DNA of 64,000 nt from Sphingomonas sp. CFBP 8760 (GTDB taxonomy: Bacteria > Pseudomonadota > Alphaproteobacteria > Sphingomonadales > Sphingomonadaceae): the NCBI RefSeq assembly GCF_014841615.1, contig NZ_JACYUG010000008.1, forward strand, positions 104,815 through 168,814, written 5' to 3'. The stretch's first letter is position 1. Every line of letters begins with the position of its first letter. Positions 18,897-28,899 of this stretch are shown here, piece after piece. The notes under the pieces are model-generated. The model ran no database searches and was not told the DNA's origin. It saw only the letters and a list, made by a program, of their open reading frames with translations. The translations under genes were made by a program, and so were the position numbers.

Positions 18897-20095
18897 CCGC
18901 TGCGGCGGCCGTCGACGATCCGGACCGTTTCCGACAGGATACGCGCGCCTGGCTGGCGGCGAACTGCCCGCCCGAGATGCGCTGCCCGGTCCGGACCGAG
19001 GACGATGTCTGCTGGGGCGGGCGGCGGTTCGTGCCGTCGTCTCCGGCACAGCGCGACTGGCTGGACCGGATGGGACAGCGCGGCTGGACCGTCCCGGACT
19101 GGCCGACCGCCTATGGCGGCGGCGGGCTGTCACCGGCCGAGACGAAGATCCTGCGCGAGGAGATGGCGGCGATCGGCGCGCGGTCGCCGCTCAACAGCTT
19201 CGGCATCTCGATGTTGGGGCCGGCGCTGCTGAAATACGGCACCGAGGCGCAGAAGCAGGAGCATCTGCCGAAGATCGCGCGCGGTGAAATCCGCTGGTGC
19301 CAGGGCTATTCGGAACCCAATGCCGGCTCCGATCTGGCCAGCCTGGCCACCAGCGCGCGGGACGGCGGCGATCATTACATCGTCGACGGGCAGAAGGTGT
19401 GGACCAGCTATGCCGACAAGGCGGACTGGATATTCTGCCTCGTCCGGACGTCGAAGGAGTCCAAGCAGGGCGGGATCAGCTTCGTGCTGTTCGACATGGC
19501 CTCCGAAGGCGTGTCGACGCGGCCGATCCTTCTCATCAGCGGTTACTCCCCGTTCTGCGAGACGTTCTTCGACGGGGTGAAGGTTCCCAAGGCGAACCGC
19601 ATCCATGACGAGAACCGGGGCTGGGAGGTCGCCAAATATCTGCTGGGTCATGAGCGGGAGATGATTTCCGGCATGGGCCTGCGAGATACCGGGCGTAACC
19701 CATTGATAGATAGCGCAATCGCTACGATCGGCGTGGATGGTTCCGGACGGCTGGCCGACCCGTTGCTGCGCGCCGCGATCGCCCGGTTCGAGGTGCGGGC
19801 TCGCGCCTTTGCGGCGATGTCCGAACGCTTCATCGACGAACTGAAGGCGGGACAGGCGCACCCCGCCCAGCCATCGATGATGAAATATTACGGCACCGAG
19901 CTGAACAAGGAGCGTCAGGAACTGGCGATGGCGGCGGGCGGGTCGGATGCGCTGGAATGGGACAGCGCGGCGTCCGATACCGGTGCCGCGGCGCGGCGCT
20001 GGCTGCGCAGCAAGGCGAACTCGATCGAGGGCGGCACGTCGGAAATCCAGCTCAACATCATTGCCAAACATATCCTGCAACTGCCCGGCGCATAA
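18893..20095 (+). CDS. Acyl-CoA dehydrogenase (large type)
   Basis: 400 residues from GTG 18893, which overlaps the stop of the previous gene (GTGA). FAD enzyme that introduces the alpha-beta double bond in acyl-CoA. Seen: N-terminal helical domain ([16 protein letters not shown]), flavin/substrate segment [26 protein letters not shown], and the C-terminal helical domain with [20 protein letters not shown]. Together with the next gene it may form a heteromeric dehydrogenase, as seen for paired ACADs of steroid and branched-acyl pathways; that is an inference from adjacency. Confidence 0.9.
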   Translation: MTAAAAVDDPDRFRQDTRAWLAANCPPEMRCPVRTEDDVCWGGRRFVPSSPAQRDWLDRMGQRGWTVPDWPTAYGGGGLSPAETKILREEMAAIGARSPLNSFGISMLGPALLKYGTEAQKQEHLPKIARGEIRWCQGYSEPNAGSDLASLATSARDGGDHYIVDGQKVWTSYADKADWIFCLVRTSKESKQGGISFVLFDMASEGVSTRPILLISGYSPFCETFFDGVKVPKANRIHDENRGWEVAKYLLGHEREMISGMGLRDTGRNPLIDSAIATIGVDGSGRLADPLLRAAIARFEVRARAFAAMSERFIDELKAGQAHPAQPSMMKYYGTELNKERQELAMAAGGSDALEWDSAASDTGAAARRWLRSKANSIEGGTSEIQLNIIAKHILQLPGA

Positions 20096-20128
20096 CGATA
20101 AACGTCCCAAGAGGACGGGGGAGAGACA

Positions 20129-21256
20129 ATGCCGCTCTATCTGACCGACGAGCAGGTCATGCTGCGCGACGCCGCACGCGACTTCGTCACGGATACCGCC
20201 CCGGTTTCCCATCGGCGGGCGTTGCGCGATGCTGACGATACGACGGGGTTCAGCCGCGACCTGTGGCGCCGCTTCGCCGAGATGGGCTTCACCGGTATCC
20301 TGATCGGGGCGGACCATGGCGGGCTGGGGCTTGGCCATGTCGAGGCGGGGATCGTGCTGGAGGAGATCGGCCGCAACCTGTCCCCCTCCCCGTTCCTGAC
20401 CACGGCGGTCGCGGCGGTGACCGCGCTGACGGACAGCGCGCAGGGAGACCGCTGGTTTCCCGGAATCGTCGCCGGCGAGACGGTGGCGGCGATCGCGATC
20501 GACGAGACGGCCAAGCATCGCGACCGGATCGCGATGGCGGCGGTGCGGTCGGGCAACGGCTTCCGGCTGTCGGGCGAAAAGTACTTCGTGGTGCATGGCC
20601 ATGTCGCCGACCTGCTGATCGTGGCGGCGCGCACCGCCGGGGGGCCGGACGATCGCGACGGGGTGACGCTGTTCGCGGTGTCGGCGGACGCCGAGGGGCT
20701 GTCGGCGACGGCCGAGCGGCTGGCCGATGGCGGACTGGCGGCACGGCTGCGGTTCGACGGCGTGACGGTGGATGCCGATGCGGTGATCGGTTCGGTCGAT
20801 GGCGGCCGCGACCTTCTGAACCGGATATTGCGGGCCGGCCGGACGGGATCGGCGGCCGAGCTGATCGGCGTCGGCGATGGCGCCGCGACGATGACGCTGG
20901 GTTATCTGAAGGACCGCAAGCAGTTCGGCGTACCGATCGGCAGCTATCAGGCGCTGCAACACCGCGCCGCGCACCTCTATGCCGAGATGGAGGTCGCGCG
21001 GGCGGCGGTACTGCATGCCCAGCATTCGCTCGACGCCGGATCGGCGGAGGCCGACGAGGCGGTGTCGGTGGCCAAGGCGATGGCGACGATGGCGACCACC
21101 CTGTCGGTGAACGAGGCGATCCAGATGCATGGCGGGATCGGCATGACCGACGATTACGACATCGGCTTCTTCATGAAGCGCGCGCGCGCGCTGGCGGAAT
21201 GGTGGGGCGACGCCAATTTCCATGCCGATCGGCTGGCGGTGACGGCCGGCTATTGA
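20129..21256 (+). CDS. Acyl-CoA dehydrogenase (second subunit or paralogue)
   Basis: 375 residues; the ATG at 20129 follows GGGGGAGAG. ACAD fold: N-terminal helices (FAEMGFTGILIGADHGGLG), middle beta domain (LSGEKYFVVHGHVADLLIV), C-terminal helices ending in IQMHGGIGMTDDYDIGFFMK. The usual flavin Trp/Ser pocket is poorly conserved, which fits the weakly catalytic partner of a heteromeric ACAD pair. It lies 33 bases after the first ACAD and 34 before tesB. Confidence 0.9.
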   Translation: MPLYLTDEQVMLRDAARDFVTDTAPVSHRRALRDADDTTGFSRDLWRRFAEMGFTGILIGADHGGLGLGHVEAGIVLEEIGRNLSPSPFLTTAVAAVTALTDSAQGDRWFPGIVAGETVAAIAIDETAKHRDRIAMAAVRSGNGFRLSGEKYFVVHGHVADLLIVAARTAGGPDDRDGVTLFAVSADAEGLSATAERLADGGLAARLRFDGVTVDADAVIGSVDGGRDLLNRILRAGRTGSAAELIGVGDGAATMTLGYLKDRKQFGVPIGSYQALQHRAAHLYAEMEVARAAVLHAQHSLDAGSAEADEAVSVAKAMATMATTLSVNEAIQMHGGIGMTDDYDIGFFMKRARALAEWWGDANFHADRLAVTAGY

Positions 21257-21290
21257 GCGGGGGCCGACGGCCCTTTAGGCAGCGCCGGTG

Positions 21291-22166
21291 ATGACCGATC
21301 CCAGCCCCGCCGCACTGGCCGCCAGCCTGACGACCCTGCTCGACGTGGAGGAGATCGACGTCGACCTGTTCCGGGGCGCCCGCCAGCCGGGGGGCGAGGG
21401 GCGCGTGTTCGGGGGGCAGGTGATCGCCCAGGCGTTGCAGGCGGCACAGCGATCGACCGGGGGCGACCGGGTGGCGCATTCGCTCCACGCCTATTTCATG
21501 CGGCCGGGCGACGAGCATCATCCGATCGTGTTCCGCGTGGTGCGCGATTTCGAGGGACGCAGCTTCGCGACGCGCCGGGTGATCGCGACGCAGCGTGGCC
21601 AGCCGATCCTCAACATGGCCTGTTCGTTCCAGCGCCCCGAAGAAGGTCTGGCGCATCAGGATGCGATGCCGGTCGTCCCCCCGCCCGAGGAACTGGCCGA
21701 CGAACAGGTGATGAGGGAGGCGATGGCGGCGCAACTGCCGCCGGCCGCGCGGGCGGTGCTGGTCCGCCCCCGGCCGATCGAGGTGCGGCCCGTCAGCCCG
21801 CGCAGCTGGATCGATCCCGGTCGCGGCGACCCGGTGCAGCATCTGTGGTTCCGGCTGTGCGCCCCGATCGTCGACGATCCGGCGATGCACCGTGCCGTAC
21901 TGGCCTATGCATCCGACCTTGGGCTGCTGGGCACCGGGATGATCCCGCACGGCGTCGGCTGGCTGCACCCCAAGATGCAGGTCGCCAGCCTCGATCACTC
22001 GCTGTGGCTGCACGAGCCGTTCCGGGCGGACGAGTGGTTGCTTTATGCGATGCACAGCCCCTGGGCCGGGCACGCACGGGACTTCAATCGCGGTTCGATC
22101 TTCACGCAGGACGGTCGACTGGTCGCCAGCGTCGCCCAGGAAGGGTTGATCCGGCTGCGGGACTGA
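21291..22166 (+). CDS. tesB: Acyl-CoA thioesterase II
   Basis: 291 residues; double hot-dog thioesterase that releases fatty acids from CoA. Seen: RVFGGQVIAQALQAAQ, the HSLHAYFMRPGD strand, RSWIDPG, and the second hot-dog with SLDHSLWLHEPFRADEWLLY and the closing QEGLIR. ATG 21291 directly follows an in-frame GTG, which is the alternative start. Last gene of the forward beta-oxidation operon, convergent with the SDR gene. Confidence 0.93.
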   Translation: MTDPSPAALAASLTTLLDVEEIDVDLFRGARQPGGEGRVFGGQVIAQALQAAQRSTGGDRVAHSLHAYFMRPGDEHHPIVFRVVRDFEGRSFATRRVIATQRGQPILNMACSFQRPEEGLAHQDAMPVVPPPEELADEQVMREAMAAQLPPAARAVLVRPRPIEVRPVSPRSWIDPGRGDPVQHLWFRLCAPIVDDPAMHRAVLAYASDLGLLGTGMIPHGVGWLHPKMQVASLDHSLWLHEPFRADEWLLYAMHSPWAGHARDFNRGSIFTQDGRLVASVAQEGLIRLRD

Positions 22167-22190
22167 CCCGTCATGGCCGCCGGGCGCCCG

Positions 22191-22979
22191 TCAGGCCGCG
22201 GTCTGCCCATATTCCTGTCGGATGACGGGATGGCTGGACGACAGGCCACCATCGACCGCCAGCGCCTGACCATTGACGTAGCTCGCATCGTCGGAGGCGA
22301 GGAACAGCGCGACACGGGCCAGTTCCTCCGCCTGCCCGCCGCGGCGCAGGGGATTGAGGCGGCCGATCCGGTCACCCTTGCCGACGGCGCGGGCGTGATC
22401 GAACACGGGCTGCGTCATGCCCGTCTCGGTCAGCCCGGGCAGCAGCGCGTTGACGCGGACGTTCGACCCGGACAGTTGCTGCGCGGCGACCTGCGCCAGA
22501 TTGATGACCCCCGCCTTCGATGCCGAATAGGCCGGCGATCCGGCACCGGAGCGCAGCCCCGCGACGCTGGCGGTCAGCACGATCGCGCCGCCGCCACGTT
22601 CGGCAATGCGCGGCGCGGCGTGCTGGATCGCGAGGAACGGACCGATCAGGTTGACGCGCAACACCTCCGTCATCAACGCAACGTCGGTATCGAAGATATT
22701 GGCCATCCCGCCGGAAATACCGGCATTGGCGAACATCACGTCCAGCCCGCCATGTCGGTCGCAGGCCAGTTCGATCGCGGCGATCACGTCGCTTTCCGAT
22801 CCCGCGTCCATCCTGATCGGGTGGGCGGCGTCGCCGATCGCGGCGGCGGTGTCCGCCGCGCCCGCACCGATGTCGGCGACGATCACGCGGGCGCCCTCGG
22901 CGGCGAAGGCGATCGCGGCGGCGCGGCCGATCCCCGATCCGGCGCCGGTGACGATGACCGATCTGCCCTGAAACCTCAT
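22191..22979 (-). CDS. Short-chain dehydrogenase/reductase
   Basis: 262 residues from ATG 22979, which follows AGGGG and overlaps the stop of the kinase-like gene by four bases. Classical SDR: cofactor loop [17 protein letters not shown] (FANAGISGG), catalytic YSASK with upstream Ser (LTASVAGL), and a C-terminal [12 protein letters not shown](P)-dependent oxidation or reduction of a hydroxy/keto acyl substrate is expected. Third gene of the reverse operon (ACAD, APH-like, SDR). Confidence 0.93.
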   Translation of the reverse strand: MRFQGRSVIVTGAGSGIGRAAAIAFAAEGARVIVADIGAGAADTAAAIGDAAHPIRMDAGSESDVIAAIELACDRHGGLDVMFANAGISGGMANIFDTDVALMTEVLRVNLIGPFLAIQHAAPRIAERGGGAIVLTASVAGLRSGAGSPAYSASKAGVINLAQVAAQQLSGSNVRVNALLPGLTETGMTQPVFDHARAVGKGDRIGRLNPLRRGGQAEELARVALFLASDDASYVNGQALAVDGGLSSSHPVIRQEYGQTAA

Positions 22980-24025
22980 GCCCCTGCCCTTTCCGCGAAA
23001 CCCCATGCCGCCGCCGCCAGATCGCCGACCCGTGCCGCCGTCTCGTGCGCCTTGGCGCTGGAGGCGTTGCCGTCGATGATCCGGCGCTTGATCCCCTGCA
23101 CGATCCCGGTCAGCCGGAAGAGGTTGTAGGCGAAATACCAGTCGAGTTGCGGCACGCCGTCGCGCCCGGTGGCGGTGCAGTACCGGGCGACCACCTCCTC
23201 CAGCGTCGGGATGCCGGTGGCGGGGCCGGTCATGCCCAGCACCCCCGAACGCCCCTCCGGCGCAGTGACCCAGTTCATCAGCAGATAGGAGAAATCGGCG
23301 AGCGGATCGCCCAGCGTCGACAATTCCCAGTCGAGCACCGCGACTACGCGCGGGGCATCCGCGGCGAAGATCATGTTGTCGATACGATAATCGCCATGCA
23401 CGATCGCCGTGCGGGTCTGCGGCGGCAAGGTGCGCGGCAACCAGTCGATCAACCGCTCCACCGGCTCCATCCGTTCGGTTTCGGCGGCGCGATACTGCTT
23501 GGTCCAGCGGGCGACCTGCCGCTCGAAATAATTGCCCGGCCGCCCGTAATCGCCGAGCCCCGCCGCCACCGGATCGATCCGATGAAGCGCCGCCAGCGTA
23601 TCGATCAGCGCCTCGTAATGGCGATGCCGTTCGTCCGGGGTGGCGTCCGGCATCGTCCCGTCCCAGATCGTCCGCCCTTCCACCAGCTCCATGACGTAGA
23701 AGGGTGAACCGATGACGGTCGCATCCTCACACAGCGCATGAGGTAGCGGCACCGGAAAGCCGGTGGGATGCAATCCGGCGATCACGCGATACTCGCGCTC
23801 GACCGCATGGGCGGAAGGAAGGATCGGCCCGAACGGCTTGCGCCGGAGCACATAGGGGCGTCCGGGCGTATCGAGCCGATAGGTGGGGTTGGACTGGCCG
23901 CCGGGAAATTTCCGCGCCGTCACCGGCCCGGCGAACCCGGCGACATGCGCGGTCATCCAGTCCGCCAGCCGATCGACGTCGATCCGGTCGCGATCGACGA
24001 CATCCCCCTCGCCCCCCGACGTCAT
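22976..24025 (-). CDS. APH-like phosphotransferase family protein
   Basis: 349 residues with the aminoglycoside-phosphotransferase/choline-kinase fold: nucleotide region [16 protein letters not shown], catalytic loop [13 protein letters not shown], and metal-binding [20 protein letters not shown]. When next to acyl-CoA dehydrogenases, such kinases resemble the N-terminal half of human ACAD10/11 and Pseudomonas LvaA, which phosphorylate 4-hydroxyacyl-CoA. Antibiotic modification is unlikely given the neighbours. It overlaps both flanking genes by four bases. Confidence 0.88.
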   Translation of the reverse strand: MTSGGEGDVVDRDRIDVDRLADWMTAHVAGFAGPVTARKFPGGQSNPTYRLDTPGRPYVLRRKPFGPILPSAHAVEREYRVIAGLHPTGFPVPLPHALCEDATVIGSPFYVMELVEGRTIWDGTMPDATPDERHRHYEALIDTLAALHRIDPVAAGLGDYGRPGNYFERQVARWTKQYRAAETERMEPVERLIDWLPRTLPPQTRTAIVHGDYRIDNMIFAADAPRVVAVLDWELSTLGDPLADFSYLLMNWVTAPEGRSGVLGMTGPATGIPTLEEVVARYCTATGRDGVPQLDWYFAYNLFRLTGIVQGIKRRIIDGNASSAKAHETAARVGDLAAAAWGFAERAGA

Positions 24026-25272
24026 TGCGGAACGTGGTTGGTGTGCCGGCCGAACTCGGCGCGCGCGATCGATCGGTTATGCACCTCGTCCGGCCCGTCG
24101 GCGAAGCGCAGCGTCCGCACCGAGGCCCAGTCGTGCGCGAGCGAGAAATCCTCGCTGACACCGCCGCCGCCATGCGCCTGGATCGCATCGTCCAGAATCT
24201 GCAACGCCATCGTCGGTGCGGCGACCTTGATCATCGCGATCTCCAGTTGCGCCGCCTTGTTGCCCGCCTTGTCCATCATGTCGGCGGCCTTCAGGCACAG
24301 CAGGCGCGTCATCTCGATATCGATCCGCGCCTTGGCGATCCGTTGTTCCCAGACGCTGTGGTCGGCGATCCGCTTGCCGAACGCGACCCGGCCGAGCAAC
24401 CGCTTGGCCATCGCCTCGATCGCGCTTTCGGCCACCCCGATCGTCCGCATGCAGTGATGGATGCGCCCCGGCCCCAGCCGCCCCTGCGCGATCTCGAACC
24501 CGCGCCCCTCGCCCAGCAGCACGTTGGCGGCGGGGATGCGGACATTGTCCAGCACCACCTCGCCATGGCCATGCGGCGCATGGTCGTACCCATAGACCGA
24601 CAGCATCCGCTCGATCGTCACGCCGGGCGTGTCCATGTCGAGGATCATCATCGACTGCTGCTGGTGGCGCGGGGCGTCGACATCGGTCTTGCCCATCAGG
24701 ATCGCGACCTTGCACCGCGGATCGCCGACCCCGGAGGACCACCATTTGCGGCCGTTGACGACGTAATCGTCGCCGTCGCGCACCATCGCGGTCTGGATAT
24801 TGGTCGCGTCGGACGAGGCGACCTGCGGTTCGGTCATCAGGAACGCCGACCTGATCTCGGCATTCATCAGCGGCCGCAGCCAGCGTTCCTTCTGCTCGCG
24901 CGTACCGTAGCGCAGGAACACCTCCATATTGCCGGTGTCGGGCGCCGAGCAATTGAAGCATTCCGACGCCCAGCCGATCCGCCCCATCTCCTCCGCACAC
25001 AGCGCATATTCGAGGTTGGTGAGCTGCGTCCCCTCGAACGCGAAGCTGTCGTCCACCGGGGGGCGGCCCGAACGGGGCGGCATGAACAGGTTCCAGAGGC
25101 CCGCCGCGCGGGCGCGTTCCTTCACCTCCTCGATCACCGGCAGCACCTTCCACCGCTCGCCTTCATGGCTCTGCGCTAGATACTCGCCGTGACGGGGGCG
25201 GATGTCGGCGTCGATGAACGCCCTTACCCGGTCCCGGAAATGGGTTTCGCGTTCGGTCAGGGTGAAATCCAC
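24022..25272 (-). CDS. Acyl-CoA dehydrogenase family protein (ACAD10/11-like C-terminal partner)
   Basis: 416 residues. ACAD motifs: [33 protein letters not shown], and the C-terminal [19 protein letters not shown]. The pairing with an APH-like kinase gene in the same operon (four-base overlap) mirrors the ACAD10/11 fusion, in which the dehydrogenase half eliminates phosphate from a 4-phospho-acyl-CoA. First gene of the reverse operon, divergent from the TetR gene. Confidence 0.9.
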   Translation of the reverse strand: MDFTLTERETHFRDRVRAFIDADIRPRHGEYLAQSHEGERWKVLPVIEEVKERARAAGLWNLFMPPRSGRPPVDDSFAFEGTQLTNLEYALCAEEMGRIGWASECFNCSAPDTGNMEVFLRYGTREQKERWLRPLMNAEIRSAFLMTEPQVASSDATNIQTAMVRDGDDYVVNGRKWWSSGVGDPRCKVAILMGKTDVDAPRHQQQSMMILDMDTPGVTIERMLSVYGYDHAPHGHGEVVLDNVRIPAANVLLGEGRGFEIAQGRLGPGRIHHCMRTIGVAESAIEAMAKRLLGRVAFGKRIADHSVWEQRIAKARIDIEMTRLLCLKAADMMDKAGNKAAQLEIAMIKVAAPTMALQILDDAIQAHGGGGVSEDFSLAHDWASVRTLRFADGPDEVHNRSIARAEFGRHTNHVPQ

Positions 25273-25313
25273 CGCGTTGCTCCGCTTGATCGTGACGGAC
25301 GACCCCTAGACCG

Positions 25314-25329
25314 TACCCGATCTTCGGTA
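25314..25329. promoter_or_regulatory. Candidate TetR-type operator
   Basis: An imperfect palindrome, TACC-CGATCTTC-GGTA, lies in the space between the ACAD operon and the TetR gene. A second copy of the half-site TACCCGA occurs at 25369-25375. Location and symmetry suit TetR control, but binding is an inference. Confidence 0.35.
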
Positions 25330-25417
25330 AAGGCCGACAAAGCGAGCCACAGCAAGCAGGTTCGACAATACCCGAAAAGGGACTGGTCCGATGACGCGAA
25401 GCTGATAGATAAGCAGG

Positions 25418-26650
25418 ATGCAGGCAGGAGATACGGGCGAAACGGGTACGCGGCGGTTCCGCGCCAAGCGGGATGCGATCCTGGCGGCGGCGGCGGAGGC
25501 GATCAACGAGCAATCGGCGAAGGGCATGACCTTCGCCGACGTGGCGCGACGCGTCGGGCTGAACACCACCAGCGTCACCTATTACTTCAAGCGCAAGGAG
25601 GATCTGGCCGCCGCCGCGTTCGAGAACACGCTCGACCGGCTGATGGAGATGCTGGAGACGGCGCTGGCGGAGCCGACCCCCCGGGAACGCGTCGCCCGCT
25701 ATCTGCGGCTGAACATCGATCGGCTGGAACGGATCGAGCGGGGCGACGAAACCGCGTTTGCCGTGCTGTCGGACCTGCGCGCCACCGAAGACCCGATCCG
25801 GACCCGGTTGATGGCCGGCTGGCAGCAGGTGTTCCGCACCACGCGGCGGCTGTGGGGCGATCCGGTCGCGAAGCCGCTGAAGGACCTGGCGAGCGCGCGG
25901 GCGCATGTGCTGCTGGAAAACACCTTCTGGTTGCCGATGTGGATCAGGCGTTACGACGCCGATCAATATGGCCGGATCGAGCAGCGGCTGATGGACGTCT
26001 TCGACCATGGCATCGCGCAGCCCGACGCCCGCTGGGCGCCGACCATGCTCGACCTGAGCCATGACGAAGCGGAGCCGGGGCGGGCGGCCTTCCTGCTGGC
26101 GGCGACTCGGCTCATCAACCAGCTGGGCTATCGCGGCGCCTCGGTCCAGCGGATCGCGTCGGAGCTGAACGTGACGAAGGGCAGCTTCTACCACCATCTC
26201 GATGCCAAGGACGAACTGGTCACCGCCTGCTATCGCCGCTCGTTCGATACGATCGCGGAGGCGCAGGCACTGGCCGACGCCGGGAACGTCACGCATTGGC
26301 AGCGTCTCGCCAGCACCGTCGCCACCTTGCTCGACGTGCAGTTCGCGGAGACGACACCGCTGTTGCGCACCACCGCGCTCAGCGGGCTGCCGATGGGCGT
26401 GCGCGATGCGATGGTCGATCGGTCGAACCGCATCGCCCGCCGCTATGCCGGCACGATCATGGACGGCGTGGCGGAGGGATCGTGCCGCCCGGTCGATGCG
26501 CTGGTCGCCGCGCAGGCGCTGATGGCGTTGCAGAACGCGGCGTTCGACATGCGCAAATGGGCCGCGACGATGCCCCGGGATCGCGCGGTGGCGATGTATG
26601 CCTCCACCCTGCTCTATGGCCTGTTCGACGACCGGATGGCGGCCGAGTAG
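25418..26650 (+). CDS. Tandem TetR-family regulator (two TetR units)
   Basis: 410 residues, about twice a normal TetR. Unit one: helix-turn-helix at residues about 15-60 (FADVARRVGLNTTSVTYYFK) with its own ligand domain. Unit two: a second helix-turn-helix at about 225-270 (VQRIASELNVTKGSFYHHLD) with a second ligand domain. The protein can therefore carry two DNA-binding heads in one chain. It is transcribed away from the ACAD-APH-SDR operon and is its likely regulator, with an acyl-CoA as the likely ligand. Confidence 0.9.
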   Translation: MQAGDTGETGTRRFRAKRDAILAAAAEAINEQSAKGMTFADVARRVGLNTTSVTYYFKRKEDLAAAAFENTLDRLMEMLETALAEPTPRERVARYLRLNIDRLERIERGDETAFAVLSDLRATEDPIRTRLMAGWQQVFRTTRRLWGDPVAKPLKDLASARAHVLLENTFWLPMWIRRYDADQYGRIEQRLMDVFDHGIAQPDARWAPTMLDLSHDEAEPGRAAFLLAATRLINQLGYRGASVQRIASELNVTKGSFYHHLDAKDELVTACYRRSFDTIAEAQALADAGNVTHWQRLASTVATLLDVQFAETTPLLRTTALSGLPMGVRDAMVDRSNRIARRYAGTIMDGVAEGSCRPVDALVAAQALMALQNAAFDMRKWAATMPRDRAVAMYASTLLYGLFDDRMAAE

Positions 26651-26844
26651 CCGCCACCCCTGTCCTACAGCCTGACGATCCCGCTATGGTGCGGGACGAT
26701 GCCTGCTTCCGGGACGGCATATCGCCGCCGCCATCGGGCGAAAGGTCGCGACGGACCCCTGTAGGATGCGACGTTCGTGACTTTCCGATGGCGCCCGGCC
26801 GGGGCCGCCACCATCTTGGCGGTCATCGCAACAGGAGCATGCTC

Positions 26845-27531
26845 GTGATCGACCTTCATTATTGGCCCACCCCGAACGGACACAAGATCACGCTGTTTCT
26901 GGAAGAGGCGGGCCTGCCCTATCGCCTCGTCCCGGTAAACATCGCCAAGGGCGCGCAGTTCGAGCCCGATTTCCTCGCGATCGCCCCCAACAACCGGATG
27001 CCGGCGATCGTCGATCACGATCCGGCCGATGGCGGCGCCCCGCAGTCTGTCTTCGAATCGGGGGCGATCCTGCTCTATCTCGCCGACAAGACGGGGCAGT
27101 TCATGCCCGCCGATCCGCGCGGTCGGGTGACGGTGACCGAATGGCTGATGTGGCAGATGGGCGGACTTGGCCCGATGCTCGGCCAGAACCATCATTTCAA
27201 CCGCTACGCCCCGGAAAAGATTCCGTACGCGATCGACCGATATGTCCGCGAAACCAGCCGGTTGTACGGCGTGCTGAACAAACGGCTGGAGGGGCGGCCG
27301 TTCATCGCCGGGGATTATTCGATCGCCGACATGGCCTGTTATCCCTGGATCGTCCCGCATGAGGTGCAGGGCCAGACGCTGTCCGATTATCCGCACCTGC
27401 AGCGCTGGTTCGACGCGATCGCCGCCCGGCCCGCCACGATCGCCGCCTATGCCAGGGGCAAGGAGATCAGCGACAACGAGATCGCCGACGATGAGGCCCG
27501 CAAGATCCTGTTCGGGCAGGGTACGCGCTGA
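26845..27531 (+). CDS. Glutathione S-transferase, YfcG/YghU-like
   Basis: 228 residues. GTG 26845 is preferred: AGGAG lies seven bases before it, and it gives the family-typical start MIDLHYWPTPNGHKI; ATG 26839 is too close to the ribosome site. Thioredoxin-like N-terminal domain with Asn/Thr rather than Ser/Tyr in the active region (WPTPNGHKITLFLEEAGLPY) and VFESGAILLYLADKTG binding glutathione, then an all-helical domain (YSIADMACYPWI). This subgroup has disulfide-bond reductase activity in E. coli. It stands alone. Confidence 0.9.
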   Translation: MIDLHYWPTPNGHKITLFLEEAGLPYRLVPVNIAKGAQFEPDFLAIAPNNRMPAIVDHDPADGGAPQSVFESGAILLYLADKTGQFMPADPRGRVTVTEWLMWQMGGLGPMLGQNHHFNRYAPEKIPYAIDRYVRETSRLYGVLNKRLEGRPFIAGDYSIADMACYPWIVPHEVQGQTLSDYPHLQRWFDAIAARPATIAAYARGKEISDNEIADDEARKILFGQGTR

Positions 27532-27679
27532 CGGCAGGCGGGGCCGGCGGCGGTCGGTCCCGCTTCCCTTCGTACAAATTGCGACAGTTGAAGCATCGCG
27601 CTGACACACCGACGCGACAGCGGGCGCCGATATCGGCTGGCGGCGGGACGGTCCCGCCGATCCTTGCGGAGACCGACCG

Positions 27680-28114
27680 ATGATCCTTTCGCTCATGCTC
27701 GCTGCCTTGGCGCAGGCCGCCCCTGCCACGCCTGCCGCCACGTCCCCTGCCCCGCCGCCCGCCGGACGGATGATGGACCTGCGCACGGCGGATACCAATG
27801 GCGACGGTATCGTCACTAGGCAGGAGTCGCTGGCCCGTGCCGATGCCCTGTTCGCCCGCATGGATACCGATCGCAACGGCACCGTCTCCGTCGACGAACG
27901 CAAGGCCGCGACGGCTGACGGCGGATCGCCGCAGGGCGGCCGACGGGGCGGGATGGACGATGGCGACCTGACGGCGGCCCGGATGCGCGAGATGGCCGGC
28001 CGGCGCTTCGACCGGGTCGATGCGAACGGCGACGGCAAGCTGGATGCCGCCGAACTCGCCGCCGCGCCCACCGGCCCGCGCGGCGACCGACGCCGCGATG
28101 ACGGGAACCGGTAA
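27680..28114 (+). CDS. EF-hand calcium-binding protein
   Basis: 144 residues with a hydrophobic start (MILSLMLAALAQAAP) that looks like a signal peptide. Three EF-hand loops: DTNGDGIVTRQE (about residue 35), DTDRNGTVSVDE (about 58) and DANGDGKLDAAE (about 113). Asp, Asn and Gly ligand positions and the closing Glu are present in all three. A Gly/Arg-rich linker separates loops two and three. Periplasmic calcium binding is likely. It lies 47 bases upstream of a two-component pair and may be in the same transcript. Confidence 0.85.
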   Translation: MILSLMLAALAQAAPATPAATSPAPPPAGRMMDLRTADTNGDGIVTRQESLARADALFARMDTDRNGTVSVDERKAATADGGSPQGGRRGGMDDGDLTAARMREMAGRRFDRVDANGDGKLDAAELAAAPTGPRGDRRRDDGNR

Positions 28115-28161
28115 CGATCGCCGCCGTCCGGCACGGGCGGCTGTTGGCAGGAGACATCGCG

Positions 28162-28899
28162 ATGCTAGAACCCGTGGCCATGGGAGATCAGCCGCACCTG
28201 TTGCTCGTCGATGACGAGCGTTCGATCCGTGAACCCCTGGCGGTCTATCTGACCAAGCAGGGGTTCCGGGTGACCCAGGCGGGAGATGCCGAAAGCGCAC
28301 GCGCGCGGCTCGCCGCCTATGCCATCGATCTGGCGATCATCGACATCATGATGCCGGGCGAAGACGGGTTGAGCCTGTGTCGCCACATCGCCGCGACCAG
28401 CGAGGTGCCGGTGATCCTGCTGACCGCGAAGGCGGAGGAAACCGATCGCATCGTCGGGCTGGAGATGGGCGCGGACGATTATGTCGTGAAGCCCTTCTCC
28501 CCCCGCGAACTGGCGACGCGGGTGAAGGTGGTGCTGCGCCGGACACAGGCGGGCGGCGCCCGGCAACGGGCACCGGACAGCGGCGCTCATGCCTTTGCCG
28601 GCTGGGTGCTGAAATCGGGTGAGCGGGCGCTGATCGATCGCGAAGGCGTGTCGGTGCCGCTGTCGACGGGCGAATTCAACCTGTTGCTTGCGCTGGTCGC
28701 CCGGCCCCGACAGGTGCTGACCCGCGATCAGTTGCTCGACCTGACGCAGGGGCGCGAGGCGGCGGCATTCGACCGGGCGATCGACAATCAGGTCAGCCGC
28801 CTCCGCCGCAAGATCGAGACGGACCCGCGCAATCCGGAGATCATCAAGACGGTCTGGGGCGGCGGCTACACGCTGGCGGCGGAAGTGACGCGGTTGTGA
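28162..28899 (+). CDS. OmpR-family response regulator
   Basis: 245 residues from ATG 28162 with AGGAG eight bases upstream. Receiver domain with acidic pair (LLVDDE), phosphoacceptor Asp in IIDIMMPGEDG, LTAKAEETD and the Lys in VKPFSPREL. C-terminal winged helix (LLALVARPRQVLTRDQLLDL, then TVWGGGYTL). Its stop overlaps the start of the kinase gene, a standard regulator-kinase pair. Confidence 0.94.
   Translation: MLEPVAMGDQPHLLLVDDERSIREPLAVYLTKQGFRVTQAGDAESARARLAAYAIDLAIIDIMMPGEDGLSLCRHIAATSEVPVILLTAKAEETDRIVGLEMGADDYVVKPFSPRELATRVKVVLRRTQAGGARQRAPDSGAHAFAGWVLKSGERALIDREGVSVPLSTGEFNLLLALVARPRQVLTRDQLLDLTQGREAAAFDRAIDNQVSRLRRKIETDPRNPEIIKTVWGGGYTLAAEVTRL

Noticed and set aside
22976..24025. 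Aminoglycoside resistance gene
   Set aside because: The APH fold is shared with metabolic kinases, and the gene overlaps acyl-CoA dehydrogenase and SDR genes, so an acyl-CoA pathway role is far more likely.
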